Below the pieces are notes generated by a model that was not told the DNA's origin, searched no databases, and saw only the letters and a program-made list of their open reading frames with translations. The position numbers and the translations under genes are program-made. This document shows positions 1-8,860 of a stretch of DNA of 64,000 nt, in pieces. The DNA comes from Methylobacterium marchantiae (GTDB taxonomy: Bacteria > Pseudomonadota > Alphaproteobacteria > Rhizobiales > Beijerinckiaceae), in NCBI RefSeq assembly GCF_022179405.1, contig NZ_BPQT01000026.1, forward strand, positions 62,001 to 126,000, in the 5' to 3' direction. Each line of letters opens with the position of its first letter. Within the stretch, counting starts at the first letter, position 1.

Positions 1-72
1 AAGGCGCAGCCACAGGGCGGTGGCCCGGCTGAACAGCGGGTGGTCGAGATAGGTCGGGAGCGGCGCCTTCAT
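1..72 (-). CDS. N-terminal fragment of an unidentified protein
   Basis: An open frame starts at the ATG at 72 on the minus strand and runs off the left edge of the window. The visible residues read MKAPLPTYLDHPLFSRATAL and a few more. I do not recognise the family from so few residues. It lies 35 bases downstream of the 2'-5' RNA ligase-like gene in the same orientation, so the two could be co-transcribed. The start is inferred only from the open frame. Confidence 0.35.
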   Translation of the reverse strand, partial: MKAPLPTYLDHPLFSRATALWLRL

Positions 73-107
73 GCTGCGGTCTTCATCGTCCGGTCGTCGT
101 CCTTCGA

Positions 108-641
108 TCATCGAACCAGCCCGAAGGCGTAGCGTCCCCGCTGTTGCCACGGTCCACCAAGGTAGCGCCAGAGCAGGAGTCCCGCCGCGGTGAAGCTGAA
201 CGGCTTGAAATCGAGTTCCAGGGCATGTTGGAGATTGCGGGCGACCTCCGGCGAAACCTTGTTCTGGACCGTGACATGCGGCCTCCAGCCCTGCCGGTCC
301 TGCGCCGTCAGGAGATTCTCGTAGCGCCGGGCGATGCTGTTCCGGATGGAGGCGAGAGGCTCGGAGGCGAGCGTGAAGGCGACGCCGCGCCCCAGGAAGC
401 GAAGTCCCGTCACCTCGACCATCACCGGCTCCTCGACCGCCGTGAGTTCGGCGAGGGTCGCGGCGATGTCCTGCTCATCGCCTCCGGGCAGATGGTGGAA
501 CAGCGTCACATGGGCCGGGAGATGGTTGAGGGCCTCCGGAAAATGCCGCCGTCGCAACCCGTCGAAACGCACGAAGGTCGCCGGATCCATCTCCAGTGTG
601 ACGATCAGTGGATCGGATGTGAGTTCGCCGGACAATGTCAT
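108..641 (-). CDS. 2'-5' RNA ligase family protein (2H phosphoesterase fold)
   Basis: The product is 177 aa. Two H-x-T motifs, HVTLF in the first half and HVTVQ in the second, mark the 2H phosphoesterase superfamily, whose members ligate or hydrolyse 2'-5' or cyclic phosphodiester bonds in RNA. Length matches the family. The frame stays open upstream to 863, but the upstream residues are low-complexity and antisense to the next gene's leader, so I place the start at the ATG at 641. The gene is divergent from the glutathionyl-hydroquinone reductase gene at 760. The substrate cannot be told from the sequence. Confidence 0.85.
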   Translation of the reverse strand: MTLSGELTSDPLIVTLEMDPATFVRFDGLRRRHFPEALNHLPAHVTLFHHLPGGDEQDIAATLAELTAVEEPVMVEVTGLRFLGRGVAFTLASEPLASIRNSIARRYENLLTAQDRQGWRPHVTVQNKVSPEVARNLQHALELDFKPFSFTAAGLLLWRYLGGPWQQRGRYAFGLVR

Positions 642-759
642 CGTCCGCAGATGGAGCGGGAGTGGGCGCAATCCAGTCGCCGCTCCACTCTCCGACGCCC
701 TTCCCCCCCGGAGATGCACAGCCCATCTGTGACAGGCAACGCGTAGGGAGGGATGGCGG

Positions 760-1737
760 ATGGGGCTGCTCGTCGACGGCATTTGGCAGGACAAGTGGTA
801 CGATACGAAGGAGACGGGCGGCCGCTTCAAGCGTACCGAAGCCAAGTTCCGCAACTGGGTCACTGCCGACGGCGAGCCCGGTCCTTCCGGCGAAGGCGGT
901 TTCCGGGGCGAGGCCGGGCGTTATCACCTCTACGTCTCGCTCGCCTGCCCCTGGGCACATCGCGCCCTGATCGTGCGGGCCCTCAAGGGCCTCGAACAGG
1001 CGATCACCGTCTCGGTGGTCGATCCGCTGATGGGCTCGGACGGCTGGGTCTTCGGTGACACGCCGGGCGCCACCCCCGACGCGGTGAACGGAGCGAGCCG
1101 CCTCTACGAGGTCTATCTCGCGGCGGTGCCGGACTTCACCGGCCGGGTCACGGTGCCGATCCTGTGGGACAAGCAGCGCCGCACCATCGTCTCCAACGAA
1201 TCCTCCGAGATCATCAGGATGCTGAACGACGCATTCGGCGGATCCGGCCCCGACCTCTACCCGGAGGCCTTGCGCGACGAGATCGATGCGGTGAACGCGC
1301 GGGTCTACGATGCGGTCAACAATGGGGTCTACAAAACCGGCTTCGCGACGACGCAGGACGCCTACGAGGAGGCCTTCGACGCGCTGTTCGCCGAACTCGA
1401 CAGCCTCGACGAGCGGCTGGGCCGGGCGCGCTACCTCTGCGGGTCGGCTCTCACGGAGGCCGACATCCGACTGTTCACGACGCTGGTGCGGTTCGATCCG
1501 GTCTATGTCGGGCACTTCAAATGCAACCTGCGCCGGATCGCCGACTATCCGAATCTGTCGCACTATCTGCGCGACCTCTACGCGCTGCCGGGCGTCGCCG
1601 GCACGGTGAACCTCACCCATATCAAGCGGCACTATTACGAGAGCCATCCGACCATCAACCCGACCGGCATCGTGCCGAAGGGTCCGGAGATCGATCTCGA
1701 TGCGCCCAACGACCGCGCCCTGCGCTTTGGAGCTTGA
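760..1737 (+). CDS. yqjG: Glutathionyl-hydroquinone reductase (YqjG/ECM4-type GST)
   Basis: The product is 325 aa. It is an Omega/Xi-type glutathione transferase: an N-terminal thioredoxin-like half with the CPWAHR active-site motif (catalytic Cys63) and an all-helical C-terminal half. The long N-terminal region with a GxF(K)R(x)xxxFRNWV signature and the total length are typical of S-glutathionyl-(chloro)hydroquinone reductases, which use GSH to reduce glutathionyl-quinone adducts in the cytoplasm. It starts at the ATG at 760, which leads straight into the conserved N-terminus. A small secreted protein follows 61 bases downstream. The family call is firm; the physiological substrate is not known. 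Confidence 0.92.
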   Translation: MGLLVDGIWQDKWYDTKETGGRFKRTEAKFRNWVTADGEPGPSGEGGFRGEAGRYHLYVSLACPWAHRALIVRALKGLEQAITVSVVDPLMGSDGWVFGDTPGATPDAVNGASRLYEVYLAAVPDFTGRVTVPILWDKQRRTIVSNESSEIIRMLNDAFGGSGPDLYPEALRDEIDAVNARVYDAVNNGVYKTGFATTQDAYEEAFDALFAELDSLDERLGRARYLCGSALTEADIRLFTTLVRFDPVYVGHFKCNLRRIADYPNLSHYLRDLYALPGVAGTVNLTHIKRHYYESHPTINPTGIVPKGPEIDLDAPNDRALRFGA

Positions 1738-1798
1738 GATGACGAGGTTCGCGGCGATCGGGCCTCGACAGATCGGATGGCGGACATACATCTGCGGT

Positions 1799-2305
1799 AT
1801 GACGACACGAAACGCCCTTCCCCGCTCCGCCGCCCGCTCGATCCTGCTCGGCCTGCCGCTGACATTGGCCATGCTCGCCACGGCCGGTTCGGCCTCGGCC
1901 CAGACGGCGGTCAAGCTCGAAGGGACGTGCGAGAAGCTGATCGTGGCGGGGCTGGACATCACCCAGAACTGCAAGGACACGATGATGAACACCGTGTCCC
2001 GCAACCGGACGAGCTTCGACTTCTCGGCCTGGGACGGTCGCGTGCTGAGCTTCAGCGGCAGCGGCGCCCAGCAGGAGCGGACGGAGGAGACCGACGCGCT
2101 CCAGCCGATCAACCTCGTGGTGCCGAGCGAGAAGACCAACGACGGGGTGGTGCAGGGACCGCTCGTCGCGGTGGGGGCGTGCAGCTTCAGCAGCCCGGCG
2201 GCGGGCAAGACGGCGATCACCTGCGAGGCGAACGCCGCCAAGGGTCGTTACGAGGCGAGGTTCGTGACCGATGCGAAGACGCCGGCCGACGCGCCCAAGC
2301 CCTGA
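1799..2305 (+). CDS. Predicted secreted protein of unknown function
   Basis: The product is 168 aa. The start at 1799 gives a clean Sec signal peptide: basic N-terminus, hydrophobic core around residues 15-28, and an A-S-A cleavage site before QTAV. An in-frame ATG at 1739, one base after the upstream stop, would put a non-signal stretch in front and is less likely. The mature part has three widely spaced cysteines or more (GTCEKL, QNCKD, GACSF, TCEAN), which suggests disulfides in the periplasm. I do not recognise the family. Confidence 0.7.
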   Translation: MTTRNALPRSAARSILLGLPLTLAMLATAGSASAQTAVKLEGTCEKLIVAGLDITQNCKDTMMNTVSRNRTSFDFSAWDGRVLSFSGSGAQQERTEETDALQPINLVVPSEKTNDGVVQGPLVAVGACSFSSPAAGKTAITCEANAAKGRYEARFVTDAKTPADAPKP

Positions 2306-2447
2306 TTCCGGGCATCCGTCCGGGGTCGGAATTGCCTCGCGGGCGGTCTGGTCTCGACGTGTCGTTGCGCCCATTTAGGGCAGGGACAATCTGAACGGCG
2401 AGACCGGCATGTTTGCCGACGATCCGGCCGCGAGAGTTGAGGATGGC

Positions 2448-3377
2448 ATGCTGAACGACGTTTCCACCGCCGGAGTGAGCCCGGCTGGCGGTCCCGAAAA
2501 CCTCATCAAGGATGTCACCACCGCCACGTTCCGCGACGAGGTGATCACGGCGTCCATGACCCAGCCCGTGCTGGTGGATTTCTGGGCGACGTGGTGCGGA
2601 CCCTGCAAGCAGCTGACGCCGCTGATCGAGAAGGCGGTGAAGGCGGCGCAAGGCCGCGTCGTCCTCACCAAGGTAAACATTGACGAGAACCCGGCCATCT
2701 GGAGCCAGATCAGCCAGCAGCTCGGCCTGCAATCGATCCCCGCGGTCATCGCCATCGACAAGGGGCGCCCGGTCGACGGCTTCGTCGGCGCGCTGCCCGA
2801 GAGCGAGATCAAGGAGTTCATCGGACGGCTCACAGGCCCCGCCGGCCCGACGCCGGTGGAGGCGATGATGGCCGAGGCCGAGGTCGCGCTTGGCGAGGGC
2901 GATTTCGCCGGTGCGTCCGAGCTTTACGCAGCCGTCCTCGGGGAGGAGCCGGAGAACCTGGTGGCGCTCGCAGCGCTCGCCAAGATCCAACTCGATGCCG
3001 GCGAGGTCGCCAATGCCCGGCAGATCCTCGACATGGCGCCCTTCGAGAAGGCGTCCGATCCGGCACTCGCCAGCATCCGCGCGGCGGTGGAGCTCGCCGA
3101 ACAGGCGGCCTCCCTCGGCGATCTCGGCGTGTTCCAGCAACGCATCGCTGCGGATCCGGCCGATTTCCAGGCGCGTTTCGACTTCGCGCTCGGCCTCAAC
3201 GGGCTCGGCAAGCGCGACGAGGCGGTGGACGAGCTGATCGAGATCGAGCGGCGCGACAAGAGCTGGAGCGACGGGGCGGCGCGCAAGCAGCTTCTCACTT
3301 TCTTCGAGGCCTGGGGCCTGATGGACAAGGCTTCGATCCGAGGCCGGCGGCGACTTTCGACGCTGGTCTTCGCGTGA
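2448..3377 (+). CDS. cnoX: Thioredoxin-TPR fusion, CnoX-like (tetratricopeptide co-chaperone)
   Basis: The product is 309 aa from the ATG at 2448. An N-terminal thioredoxin domain (about residues 20-125) has the full WCGPC redox motif at 49-53 and the cis-Pro segment QSIPAV. A C-terminal helical TPR-like region (about 140-290) follows. This architecture matches CnoX/YbbN proteins, chaperone-redoxins that protect proteins from hypochlorite and hand them to GroEL/DnaK. E. coli CnoX lacks the CGPC motif, so a reducing role is plausible here. GAGG sits five bases before 2448; an alternative ATG at 2409 adds 13 residues. The LON-domain gene follows by 28 bases, suggesting an operon. Confidence 0.88.
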   Translation: MLNDVSTAGVSPAGGPENLIKDVTTATFRDEVITASMTQPVLVDFWATWCGPCKQLTPLIEKAVKAAQGRVVLTKVNIDENPAIWSQISQQLGLQSIPAVIAIDKGRPVDGFVGALPESEIKEFIGRLTGPAGPTPVEAMMAEAEVALGEGDFAGASELYAAVLGEEPENLVALAALAKIQLDAGEVANARQILDMAPFEKASDPALASIRAAVELAEQAASLGDLGVFQQRIAADPADFQARFDFALGLNGLGKRDEAVDELIEIERRDKSWSDGAARKQLLTFFEAWGLMDKASIRGRRRLSTLVFA

Positions 3378-3405
3378 CGCACCAACGCCAGGGCGGAGAG
3401 ACGCG

Positions 3406-4074
3406 ATGAGCACCCATGCGGGCTACAAGGGACCGGGCGATTGCCCCGGAGTCATCCCCGTCTTTCCTCTCCCCGGCGCGTTGCTGCTGCCGCGTGGGCA
3501 GATGCCGCTGAACATCTTCGAGCCGCGCTACCTCGCCATGGTGGACGACGCTCTGAAGACGGACCGCGTCATCGGCATGATCCAGCCCGACGTGGAGAGC
3601 GGGTCGTCGCCGATGACGCCGAAGCTCTTCCGCGTCGGCTGCGTTGGCCGGATCACCCAGTTCGCCGAGACCGGCGACGGGCGCTATCTCATCTCACTCA
3701 CCGGGATCAGCCGGTTCCGCATCGTCAGCGAACTGGCCACCACCACGCGCTACCGGCGCTGCCAGGTCTCCTACGACGATTTCGTCAGTGATTTCGAGCC
3801 GCGGGCCGGCGAAGAGGCGGTGGATCGGGAGGGCGTGCTGAAGGCGTTGAGGGATTTCGTCGAGGTCAACGATCTCAAGGTCGATTGGGCCGGTATCGAC
3901 GAGGCGCCGAACGAGGCTCTCGTCAACGCCCTGTGCATGATGAGCCCGTTCGGCTCGCGGGAAAAACAGGCGATGCTGGAGGCCCTCGACCTCAAGACGC
4001 GGGCCGAGGTCTTGATTGCGGTGACCGAGATGGAGTTGGTGCGTGGATCGGGGTCGGAGCCGACCCTGCAATAG
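3406..4074 (+). CDS. LON peptidase substrate-binding domain protein
   Basis: The product is 222 aa. It begins with the typical LON N-domain signature ([23 protein letters not shown]) and carries no AAA or Ser-Lys protease domain, so it is a stand-alone LON substrate-binding protein. Such proteins are common in alphaproteobacteria and are presumed to bind misfolded proteins or act as adaptors, but their role is not established. It lies between the CnoX-like thioredoxin and a Trm112-like protein on the same strand with short gaps, consistent with one protein-quality-control or housekeeping operon. Confidence 0.9.
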   Translation: MSTHAGYKGPGDCPGVIPVFPLPGALLLPRGQMPLNIFEPRYLAMVDDALKTDRVIGMIQPDVESGSSPMTPKLFRVGCVGRITQFAETGDGRYLISLTGISRFRIVSELATTTRYRRCQVSYDDFVSDFEPRAGEEAVDREGVLKALRDFVEVNDLKVDWAGIDEAPNEALVNALCMMSPFGSREKQAMLEALDLKTRAEVLIAVTEMELVRGSGSEPTLQ

Positions 4075-4108
4075 ACCCTCACCGATCGTGACCCGAGGAC
4101 AGAAGACG

Positions 4109-4315
4109 ATGGCCGAAGAAATCCCCAATGCCGTGGAAGCCACGCGCGTCGACCCCAAGCTCCTCGAACTCCTGGTCTGCCCGCTGACCAAGCAGTCGCT
4201 CGATTACGATTCCGTCCGCCAGGAGCTGATCAGCCGTTCGGCGAAGCTCGCCTACCCGATCCGCGACGGCATCCCGATCATGCTGCCCGAAGAGGCGCGG
4301 CCCCTCACGGATTGA
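4109..4315 (+). CDS. Trm112 family protein (UPF0434)
   Basis: The product is 68 aa. The signature [17 protein letters not shown] near residue 17 and the end [17 protein letters not shown] are diagnostic of the Trm112/UPF0434 family, small proteins that in eukaryotes activate tRNA and release-factor methyltransferases. The bacterial role is unclear. Only one of the usual zinc cysteines (in VCP) is kept, as in many bacterial members. The start at 4109 is chosen because residues from the frame further upstream overlap the LON gene. The asparaginase gene begins nine bases after its stop. Confidence 0.88.
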   Translation: MAEEIPNAVEATRVDPKLLELLVCPLTKQSLDYDSVRQELISRSAKLAYPIRDGIPIMLPEEARPLTD

Positions 4316-4323
4316 GGCCGGAT

Positions 4324-5313
4324 ATGGCCGGCATGTCCCTGCCGACGGTGGCGGTGGTCGCCACCGGCGGCACCATCGCGATGAAGGTCGATCCGGTGAC
4401 GCATGCACCGGTGCCGGCTCTGTCGGGTGCCGACCTCGTCGCCGCTGCGCCGGGCCTGGAAGGGCTTGCGCGCATTGCCGTGACGGAGTTCTCGAACATC
4501 CCGAGCGCGGAGATGGGACCGGACCTGTGGCCCTCGCTCACGCGAGCCGTCGAGGGATTGCTCGGCGATGCGGACGTCGCCGGCGCCGTGATCCTGCACG
4601 GGACCGACACCCTCGATACCACCGCCTTCTTCCTCGACCTGACCCTTCGCAGCGACAAGCCGGTCGTGGTCATCGGCGCTCAGCGCAACGCCTCCGATCC
4701 CGACAGCGACGGCGCGCGCAACCTGCTCAACGCCGTGCGCCAGATCCTGACGCCAGGCGCCGCGTCGCTCGGCGTCACGGTGACGCTCAATCACGCGATC
4801 AACGCGGCGCGCGAGGTGAGGAAGACCCACACCAACAACGTCGAGACCTTCCGCTCCGGCGAGACAGGCTATCTCGGCACGATCGACGAGGATCGGGTGG
4901 TGCTCCGCCGCGCCCCCCTGCGACGGCAGACCCTGCCCCTGCCCGACCGGCTGGCCAGGGTGGACATCGTCGGCATGTACGCCGGCGCGGACGGCAGTCA
5001 GATTCGCCATGCCGCCGAGACCGGCGCCGAGGGGATCGTGGTGGCGGCCCTCGGCATGGGCAACGTCAACGCAGCCCTCCTCGCCGCGATCGAGAGCGTC
5101 ATCGCCCGGGGCGTGAGCGTCGTCATCGCCACCAAGCTCGAGAATGGCCGCGCCCTGCCGGTCTACGGCTTTCCCGGCGGCGGCAGCACCCTGAAGACGG
5201 CCGGCGCGGTCTTCGCCGACGATCTGACACCGGACAAGGCGCGGGTGTTGGCCCAACTCGCCCTGCCGATCACGCGCGATCGCGACGCCCTGCAGGCCTA
5301 CTTCGATCGTTGA
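4324..5313 (+). CDS. ansA: Asparaginase
   Basis: The product is 329 aa. Both catalytic threonine motifs of the asparaginase/glutaminase family are present: ATGGTIAM near the N-terminus and HGTDTLDTTA near residue 95. A conserved C-terminal GFPGGGSTLK segment follows. It hydrolyses L-asparagine to aspartate and ammonia. There is no signal peptide, so a cytoplasmic enzyme is expected. The ATG at 4324 is preferred over a TTG at 4312 that overlaps the Trm112 stop. Substrate preference (Asn versus Gln) cannot be fixed from the sequence. Confidence 0.9.
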   Translation: MAGMSLPTVAVVATGGTIAMKVDPVTHAPVPALSGADLVAAAPGLEGLARIAVTEFSNIPSAEMGPDLWPSLTRAVEGLLGDADVAGAVILHGTDTLDTTAFFLDLTLRSDKPVVVIGAQRNASDPDSDGARNLLNAVRQILTPGAASLGVTVTLNHAINAAREVRKTHTNNVETFRSGETGYLGTIDEDRVVLRRAPLRRQTLPLPDRLARVDIVGMYAGADGSQIRHAAETGAEGIVVAALGMGNVNAALLAAIESVIARGVSVVIATKLENGRALPVYGFPGGGSTLKTAGAVFADDLTPDKARVLAQLALPITRDRDALQAYFDR

Positions 5314-5625
5314 AGCGAACCGGACTACCGATCGGCCCGTTTCGCGGCTTCCGCGCCTGACGCTTTGGCGAGACATCAGCGTGGCTATAGGTCTCGCACG
5401 AAATCACTTCATTTTTGTTTCGCTAGTGATTTCGAACGATTCGGCTCGTCGTCCGTCAATATTCCCTCGATACAACGGCAACGCTTAGCTCGGCAAATGC
5501 CATAAATTTGCCCTTCGGCTCCGATATCTATAGATTCTAACGATTCACTTAGCATTCGATTCCTTTCAAGAGCGCCGAGAGGCTGCCATGGGAATCCTTT
5601 GTCCATCTTCAACGCAGGGGGAAAC
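5314..5625. other. Gene-free, AT-rich intergenic stretch
   Basis: About 310 bases with no convincing gene. Base composition falls well below the flanks from about 5400 to 5600. It holds one clear inverted repeat (listed separately) and the leader of the small secreted protein at 5626, with a GGGGG ribosome-binding stretch a few bases before its ATG. An open frame on the minus strand at 5409-5627 has no recognisable product. Confidence 0.5.
5399..5434. repeat. 10-bp perfect inverted repeat (stem-loop or operator)
   Basis: CGAAATCACT at 5399-5408 is matched exactly by its reverse complement AGTGATTTCG at 5425-5434, with a T-rich 16-base loop. It lies 85 bases after the asparaginase stop and about 190 bases before the next gene. 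It could be a transcription end for ansA or a protein-binding site. There is no U-run after the right arm, so a classical intrinsic terminator is not certain. Confidence 0.5.
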
Positions 5626-6018
5626 ATGTCGAAACTCGTCGCTGTGCTGGTGCTCGGAGCAGGACTGTCCTCGGCCCATCTTCAACCGGCGATCGGCCGT
5701 GAGGGCGCCAACTTTAACGGTGCCTGGTCGGTGGAGCTGGTGACCGAGAGCGGCATCTGCGACAGCCGCTACAGCTACTCGGTCTCGGTCCAGGACGGTC
5801 AGGTCCGGCTCGTCTCCTCGGCGGAGCGGGCGACGATGACGGGCCGCGTCGGCACGGACGGGACCGTGGGCCTCAGCGTGTCGAACGGATCGGCCACCGG
5901 CGCCGCTTCGGGCCGGCTCGACGCCCGTTCCGGACGCGGTACCTGGAAAGTCTCCCCGCTCTGCTCGGGAAGCTGGACGGCGCGGCGCCAGACCACGCGC
6001 ACCGCCCAGGCGGAATAG
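5626..6018 (+). CDS. Small predicted secreted protein
   Basis: The product is 130 aa. It starts with an uncleaved-looking or short signal sequence (MSKLVAVLVLGAGLSSA), then a beta-rich domain beginning NGAWSVELVTESGICDSRYSYSVSVQDGQV. It has two conserved-looking cysteines (GICDS and PLCSGSW) that could pair. This pattern is common in small periplasmic proteins of rhizobiales, which have no assigned function. The start at 5626 follows a strong GGGGG stretch; the in-frame ATG at 5599 would spoil the signal peptide. It converges on the SpoIIAA-like gene. Confidence 0.72.
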   Translation: MSKLVAVLVLGAGLSSAHLQPAIGREGANFNGAWSVELVTESGICDSRYSYSVSVQDGQVRLVSSAERATMTGRVGTDGTVGLSVSNGSATGAASGRLDARSGRGTWKVSPLCSGSWTARRQTTRTAQAE

Positions 6019-6021
6019 CCG

Positions 6022-6390
6022 TTACGCAGCGGCGAGCCAGCTCCGCGCCTCGTCGATATGGGCGCGGTCGAAGGTCTTGATCTGGGCCGGCGACACCTTG
6101 CCGAACGTATCGGCGATCATGCGCAGCCAGGACGCGTCCGTGACGAGGGCGACGTGGCTGACGCCCTTCATCATGGCCAGACCGAAGCGCACGTCCTTGA
6201 AGAAGGCGGCCGGCTCCATGCCCTTGAACTCGCGGACATCCTCCAGCAGCTTGAGTTTGCCGCCCTTGTCGAGGTCGGCCTGCATGGCGGCGATGACGGT
6301 GTTCATGTCCTGATCGGTGATCTGACCGTCGACGACGATCTCCGCGACGGTCGAATCCGGCTTCTTGGTGTAGGTCAGCACGTGCAGCAC
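6022..6390 (-). CDS. SpoIIAA-like (STAS/SEC14-type) protein
   Basis: The product is 122 aa. The sequence pattern (EIVVDGQITDQDM, KLLEDVREFKGMEP, HVALVTDASWLRMIADTF and a DEARSWLAA end) is that of SpoIIAA-like proteins (DUF3478), small cytoplasmic alpha/beta proteins with the STAS fold. Some relatives bind lipids or nucleotides, but no function is established. It is transcribed in the same direction as priA, 95 bases downstream of the priA stop, and ends four bases from the convergent secreted protein. Confidence 0.82.
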   Translation of the reverse strand: MLHVLTYTKKPDSTVAEIVVDGQITDQDMNTVIAAMQADLDKGGKLKLLEDVREFKGMEPAAFFKDVRFGLAMMKGVSHVALVTDASWLRMIADTFGKVSPAQIKTFDRAHIDEARSWLAAA

Positions 6391-6485
6391 TCCTGATCAG
6401 ATCGCGGGTCTTCGTCGGGTCAGATGACTTCGTCGGACCGCAGGTCTTCGCGTCGAACGCCACCCAAGCGAACGTCGGGCCAGTG

Positions 6486-8672
6486 TTATAGGAAACTCTG
6501 GGGGTCGACGTCGATGGCGACCTTCACGTTGCCGCGAACCTTCGGTCCACGCTTCAGCCAGTCCCGCAGATAGGTCTGGAGATCGACCGCGCGCTCGGTC
6601 TTCACCAGCAGCCGGAAGCGATAGCGCCCGCGGATCAGCGCGAGGGGCGCCTCGGCCGGCCCGAGCACCATGACGCCATCGGGCGGCTCGGCGGCGCGCG
6701 CCAGGGCCTGCCCATGCGCTTCAGCGACGTCACGTTCGTTGGCCGACACGATCAGCGCGGCGAGCCGACCGAAGGGCGGCAGGCCGGCGGCCTCCCGCGC
6801 GGCGATCTCTTCCTCGTAGAACCGCGTCGCGTCGCCGGAGAGGAGTGCCGCGATCACCGGATGGTCCGGCTGGTAGGTCTGGACCAGGGCGCGGCCCGGC
6901 CTCTCGCCGCGCCCTGCCCGGCCCGTCACCTGCTGCAACAGCTGGAACGTGCGCTCGGCCGCGCGCGGATCGCCGGAGGTGAGACCGATATCGGCATCGA
7001 GCACGCCGACGAGGGTGAGGTGCGGGAAGTTGTGGCCCTTGGCGACGAGCTGGGTGCCGATGACGATGTCGCAGTCGCCGTCCGCCACGCTCTGCAGCTC
7101 GGCGCGCAGACGTTCGGCGCCGCCGGGAAAGTCCGAGGAGAGCACGATGACGCGCTTGTCCGGAAACAGTGCCGCCACCTCCTCGGCGATGCGCTCGACC
7201 CCCGGCCCGCACGGCGTGAGGTTGTCGAACGTGCCGCATTCGGTACAGGCCTCCGGGCGGCGCTCGGCATAGCCGCATTGATGGCAGACCAGAGCCCGGC
7301 GGAAGCGATGCTCCACCAGCCAGGTCGAGCAGTTGCGGCATTGGTAGCGGTGGCCGCAGGCGCGGCACAGGGTGAGCGGGGCATAGCCCCGCCGGTTGAG
7401 GAACAGCAGCGCCTGATCGCCGGCCTCGATCGTGGCGCGGACGGCATTGACCAGGGGCGGGGCGATGAAGCGGCCCTTCTCCGGCTTGTCGAGGCGCATG
7501 TCGATGGCGTGGATGTCCGGCAGCCGCCGCCCGCCGAACCGTTCGGGCAAGACGATATGGGCGTAGCGCCCCTTCTCGGCATTGACCTTGGTCTCGATGG
7601 AGGGGGTCGCGGAGGCCAGCACCACCGGGCAGTTCTCCAACCGTCCCCGCACCACCGCCATGTCGCGGGCATGGTAATGGACGCCGTCCTCCTGCTTGTA
7701 GGCGGCCTCGTGCTCCTCATCGACGACGACGAGGCCGAGATCGGCGAAGGGCAGAAACAGGGCGGAGCGCGCGCCGACGACGACGGAGACCTCGCCGGCC
7801 GCCACCCCGGCGCGCAGGCGCTCGCGGCGCTTCGCTCCGATGCCCGAATGCCACGTGGCCGGGCGGACTCCGAAACGCTCGGCGAACCGACCGAGGAACT
7901 GCGCCGTCAGCGCGATTTCCGGCATGAGGATGAGCGCCTGATGCCCGCGCCGGACAGCTTCGGCCACGGCCTCGAAATAGACCTCGGTCTTGCCCGATCC
8001 GGTGACGCCTTCGAGGAGGACGGTCGGAGCCTTCGGCGCCCCTTCGCCCTCTGCGGATGGGAAAGCGAGGTCGATGAGGTTCTGCGACGCCTCGGCCTGC
8101 GCCTCAGACAGGGGAACGCGCGCGTGGTCAGGGTCGGGCGGCAGCGCCACCGGCTCGGGGGCCAGGGCGACCGCCTCCAGAGCGCCGTCGTCGATGAGGC
8201 CGTCGACCACGCTGAGCGAGACGCCGGCTTCCTTGGCGAGCGCGCTCTTGCCGCGCATCGTCCCGTCGGCGGCCACGGCGAGCACCTTCATTCGCGCCGC
8301 CGTCGGCCGGGCGGGCGGCTTGCCCGAGGCGCGTACGCCGATGCGGGACGTCTCGCTGCGGGCCGCCTCGTCGGGCAGGCGCAGGGCCATGGCCAGGGCC
8401 GAGCCCTTCGGCGCCAGGGTGTAGCGGGCGAGCCAGTCGACGAGTTCCCGCAGGGAGTCGGACAGGGGCGGCGCCTCGACCCGGCCGGTCACCGGCCTGA
8501 GGTTCGACCCGCCGGGGCTTTCCGACACCTGCCAGACCACCCCCACGGTCTCGCGAGGACCGAGCGGCACCTGCACCACATCGCCGGGCGCGAGGATCAG
8601 ACCTGCGGGCACGGCGTAGCTGTAGGCGTTGTCGAGCGCGAGCGGGATCAGGATGTCGGCGACGCTGGGCAT
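6486..8672 (-). CDS. priA: Primosomal protein N' (PriA replication-restart helicase)
   Basis: The product is 728 aa. It is a superfamily 2 3'-5' DNA helicase that reloads the replisome at stalled forks. Visible landmarks are the N-terminal DNA-binding part, Walker A GVTGSGKT (about 222-229), the DEEH box (about 318), a zinc-binding insert with eight cysteines in CxxC pairs (about 436-479) and the helicase C-domain with QVTGRAGR. Length fits the family. The frame is open 34 codons further upstream, but homologous sequence (VADILIPLALD) starts at the ATG at 8672. It is divergent from the hydrolase at 8861. Confidence 0.95.
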   Translation of the reverse strand: MPSVADILIPLALDNAYSYAVPAGLILAPGDVVQVPLGPRETVGVVWQVSESPGGSNLRPVTGRVEAPPLSDSLRELVDWLARYTLAPKGSALAMALRLPDEAARSETSRIGVRASGKPPARPTAARMKVLAVAADGTMRGKSALAKEAGVSLSVVDGLIDDGALEAVALAPEPVALPPDPDHARVPLSEAQAEASQNLIDLAFPSAEGEGAPKAPTVLLEGVTGSGKTEVYFEAVAEAVRRGHQALILMPEIALTAQFLGRFAERFGVRPATWHSGIGAKRRERLRAGVAAGEVSVVVGARSALFLPFADLGLVVVDEEHEAAYKQEDGVHYHARDMAVVRGRLENCPVVLASATPSIETKVNAEKGRYAHIVLPERFGGRRLPDIHAIDMRLDKPEKGRFIAPPLVNAVRATIEAGDQALLFLNRRGYAPLTLCRACGHRYQCRNCSTWLVEHRFRRALVCHQCGYAERRPEACTECGTFDNLTPCGPGVERIAEEVAALFPDKRVIVLSSDFPGGAERLRAELQSVADGDCDIVIGTQLVAKGHNFPHLTLVGVLDADIGLTSGDPRAAERTFQLLQQVTGRAGRGERPGRALVQTYQPDHPVIAALLSGDATRFYEEEIAAREAAGLPPFGRLAALIVSANERDVAEAHGQALARAAEPPDGVMVLGPAEAPLALIRGRYRFRLLVKTERAVDLQTYLRDWLKRGPKVRGNVKVAIDVDPQSFL

Positions 8673-8860
8673 GGGGTCTTCTGTACCGGAACAGCGTTCT
8701 ATGTATGTCCTCTCGGACCCGCATGCGAATGACGGTCGCGCGCCAATCCCAGGGCCACCAGCAAGATCGCGCATTTCCTCGCTTGCATCACGGCCGTTGC
8801 CCGCACTACCCCGCCCAAAGCCCGCTTATTCTCGGGCGATGCGTTGCGGAGAGCAATCCG

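Noticed and set aside
5409-5627. 72-codon minus-strand frame in the AT-rich gap
   Set aside because: No homologous feel, no ribosome-binding site, and it overlaps the inverted repeat and the leader of the secreted protein.
6714-8732. 672-codon frame antisense to priA
   Set aside because: No recognisable domain; priA on the minus strand has Walker, DEEH and zinc motifs.
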